Positions 61,528 to 64,000 of a stretch of DNA of 64,000 nucleotides are shown here, piece by piece. The stretch lies in NCBI GenBank assembly GCA_036785325.1, contig JAXIVH010000005.1, positions 434,474 through 498,473 of the forward strand. The letters run 5' to 3'. The number at the start of each line of letters is the position of its first letter. Positions within the stretch are counted from its first letter, which is position 1. The DNA is from Urophycis tenuis. Its lineage: Eukaryota > Chordata > Actinopteri > Gadiformes > Phycidae. Position numbers and translations under genes: made by a program. The notes under the pieces were generated by a model that had not been told where the DNA came from, did no database searches, and worked only from the letters and a program-made list of their open reading frames with translations.

Positions 61528-62438
61528 CTGTAATCTGCTGTACATGTTTGGCAGAGGGGGCCAACCCCCCCCCCCCCCCCCCCCCTGCCGCGTCTCATTC
61601 ACCCTCGACGTGTGTACCTGGCACTCCAAAAAGAAAAAAAAAAGACGACAAAAAAAATCACCCTCTGATGTGTTTTTGTTTTGACTTCAGATGTTTAATA
61701 ATTAAATTATGTTTTTATTTTGTGTATTAAAAGGGATATTTTATTGTTCATACAAATATCGGGGGCCGAGGCAGATGGCTTCAGGAATGATGTATTTTTA
61801 CACTTATTCCTTGGGTCCGTGTTTGTCTCAACAACAAAACGCATTGGAAAGAAGACTCGCTGAGCCAGTTTGTTGCACTGTCAAAGCCAATTGAAAAACA
61901 TTGGGGGGTATTTTAGCCAGCTGTACATAAAAATTCCTGAAAAAGAAAATGTTGTACATTTTTCATATCACTTGTTGTAAAGTTTTAATATGTAAGGCTT
62001 TAATTAAATCGTTGGTAAACGACCTGTGGATTGCTATATCACATAGTGCATTTATGCTCTTTTGTACTTTTTTTATGAGTTCCATAGTGGCATTTTTTTT
62101 CCTTTTCTTTTCGCTTATAAACCAACTGCTTTTGAAAACCTGTCAATGGAATATTGGTATGACGTTCTTTAAATACCTGTTTTGAGCTCTTGATAGTGAA
62201 GATAATTTAACCCTTGAATTCTGCTTGACCATGAAGACAAACACAGAGACATTCCATCACTAATATGACCGTAGCCATAATTTTGTATGAAGTATTATAT
62301 ATTTCTTTGTGTCTCTTGATGATCAGAATTAAAATAACAATCACAAATATTTATTTGAAGGAATTGGCTCATTTCCAAGACTATATTAGCCATACTTTTT
62401 ATGAAGTATTTGTTTTTGTCAATCTGTTAGCTATTGGA

Positions 62439-62444
62439 AATAAA
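62439..62444 (+). terminator. Candidate distal poly(A) signal AATAAA
   Basis: A canonical hexamer at the end of the AT-rich 3' UTR-like stretch, about 50 bp before an A-rich low-complexity segment (62499-62540). This is the most likely end of the long tox3 transcript. Confidence 0.45.
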
Positions 62445-62460
62445 GATAACTACATTGATA

Positions 62461-63344
62461 CATATATTGATGCATAGCACTCGATTATTTAATATACTTA
62501 AAAAAACAAACAAACAAGTAATTGTAAAAAAAAAAAAAAGTAGCAATGGTAAGAGTAACAGAATCAAAAGAAATCCACTTTGTGGGACACACAACCTATA
62601 AATGTCATTATAACAGTGAGTTCACTAGGGCATTCCACGGAAGCCTCTTGTGGCGGTATGTGAAGTCTGGAGCGGGTCAGTGTGTAACTGGTGCTTGTCT
62701 CAGTAACCGTCTCCTTCCTCAAAGTGCTTTGGATTCAGCCTCTCTCTCACTCCCTTCAACGCTGGGTCATTTCCAAGTCTTCCCCAGAGGGCTGCTGAGC
62801 TCCCCTTGAATAATATGGTGAGTTGGAGGTGGGGGTGGGGGGCAGGGGTATGGGTAAGGGTGTAAGGGGAGGAGGGAGCAGGCAAACAATAATTATCATA
62901 TCTCCACAATGGGTGCAAAGCCATGGCCTTGGGAAGGTCCTTATTTTTTTTTGGGCAAGGCGGTTCAAAGACTTTCAACACTGTTTGCTGTGGAGCAACA
63001 CATTTCTTTAGGGAGATAATTTCCTCTGGACTTGGTCGCACGGGAAACGATGTCGCTTCACTTTCCAAATTGTTCGGCTGTTGTTTTTAAACAGAACAAA
63101 AAAAACAAAAAAAAAACTGCATATCTAATTGGCGCCGGGGCAATACTGCTGTAGGTGGCTCTTCAGATCAGTACTTAAATGATGGCCACTGTGATTAATT
63201 GCAGCATCTGTCCCGTCAGAAGACACGGGTAGCGAAGAGGTCTGCAAGAAAAACTGCAGACGAGCACACACTCACTACGGTCTTAAAGCTTATGATGAAA
63301 TGAAAATTAAAAAGCTGCGAGCGCCGCGCATGACCTGAATCTCA

Positions 63345-63349
<5 letters not shown>
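62461..63349. other. Intergenic DNA downstream of tox3
   Basis: A-rich stretch at 62499-62540, G-rich segment at 62826-62880, and A runs near 63097-63116. No coding exon recognised. Confidence 0.55.

Positions 63350-63437
<88 letters not shown>
63350..63437 (+). repeat. (AG)n microsatellite
   Basis: About 44 uninterrupted AG units, followed by a purine-rich tail to about 63472. Confidence 0.95.
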
Positions 63438-63441
<4 letters not shown>

Positions 63442-63757
63442 GGGAAGAAGAGAGAGGGGGAGGGGGGAGGCGGACCAAGCAGAGAGCGTTGAGAGTGGGG
63501 TGTCCATGGCTACCAAAGCCATGCTTTAAAAACACAGTAATGAGCCTCTGAGAAATAGCTGTTATTATTCTGAACAGATTCACAGCAGAGCCTATTAATA
63601 ATGCATGGGGCTCCTTGTTATTCTGTAACCTCTTAGCACTGCGGTCACTGTGTGTACAAATATCTCAGCCCAGGCTGGAGTTATGGGACGCCACAATAAA
63701 AAGGTTACACATATTTTCAAAACACTGCGGCAGCCCAACATGCGAATGCATACCCAC

Positions 63758-63791
<34 letters not shown>

Positions 63792-63912
63792 TGCACACAC
63801 ACACACATGCACACACACACACACACACACACACACGGATGTGCACACACACTCACACTCACCATACATGCACAAGCATGCACATGCACACATATGCACA
63901 CGCACACACTCA
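63758..63912 (+). repeat. (CA)n compound microsatellite
   Basis: CA blocks with TGCA-type interruptions. The last 60 bp of the window after it show nothing recognisable. Confidence 0.9.
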
Positions 63913-64000
63913 ACAAATACCATAATTTCCTTGCATAATAGACTGCTCGCCCTGTAATAGGGCATTACAGGGATAGGGGATTGGTTTCATTTGAATAGTT

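Larger units (their letters stand above)
60673..62460 (+). other. tox3: tox3 3' untranslated region with several poly(A) signals
   Basis: AT-rich sequence follows the stop codon. AATAAA hexamers occur at 60722-60727, 61031-61036 and 62439-62444. The stretch from about 61640 to 62450 is A/T-rich and free of simple repeats, and resembles the long 3' UTR of vertebrate TOX3 (family expectation, not checked by alignment). Usage of the first signal would give a 3' UTR of only about 70 nt, and the last about 1.8 kb. A 19-bp tandem duplication (61490-61527) and a run of 21 C (61565-61585) lie inside. Confidence 0.7.

Overview
The window looks like nuclear DNA from a ray-finned fish. The + strand carries one protein gene with spliced exons, GT-AG introns (some only about 250 bp) and a long AT-rich 3' tail. 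The rest is noncoding DNA full of (CA)n, (CT)n and C homopolymers, with fragments of fish-type SINE, LINE and DNA-transposon repeats. A teleost, probably a percomorph, is the best inference. I saw no bacterial, viral or organellar genes, no CRISPR array and no intact transposase.

The only gene I can support is tox3, encoding a TOX-family HMG-box nuclear factor. Seven coding exons join in frame from the ATG at 24336 to the TGA at 60672: 24336-24437, 44812-44874, 51255-51506, 58284-58550, 58974-59204, 59455-59535 and 59791-60672. They give a predicted protein of 625 residues. The order is: an N-terminal TOX region (exons 1-4), a lysine-rich nuclear localisation signal and HMG box (exons 5-6), and a very glutamine-rich C-terminus (exon 7) ending in QVSIY. 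Every splice junction is in phase 0. Exon 3 and the Q-rich tail point to TOX3 rather than TOX, TOX2 or TOX4.

Layout: 1-23500 is gene-free upstream DNA with two SINE copies, a LINE-like tail, many microsatellites, two good hairpins, a CpG-rich patch near 6.3 kb and a few homeodomain-site-rich stretches that could be enhancers. About 23500-24335 is the likely promoter and 5' leader, with a GC box, CCAAT and CRE-like sites, nested inverted repeats and upstream ORFs. Intron 1 (20.4 kb) begins with a 55-bp minisatellite and holds several CpG-rich patches. Introns 2 and 3 (6.4 and 6.8 kb) carry large (GT)n, (GA)n and (CT)n arrays and a degenerate fish repeat. Introns 4-6 are short. A long 3' UTR with several AATAAA signals runs to about 62.46 kb, and the rest is intergenic repeats.

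No previously undescribed multigene system is visible. The most interesting signals are regulatory or structural: the all-symmetric exon design, the expanded glutamine tract that is open in several frames, the unbroken poly-C tract at the last acceptor, the uORF-rich leader and several near-perfect hairpins.
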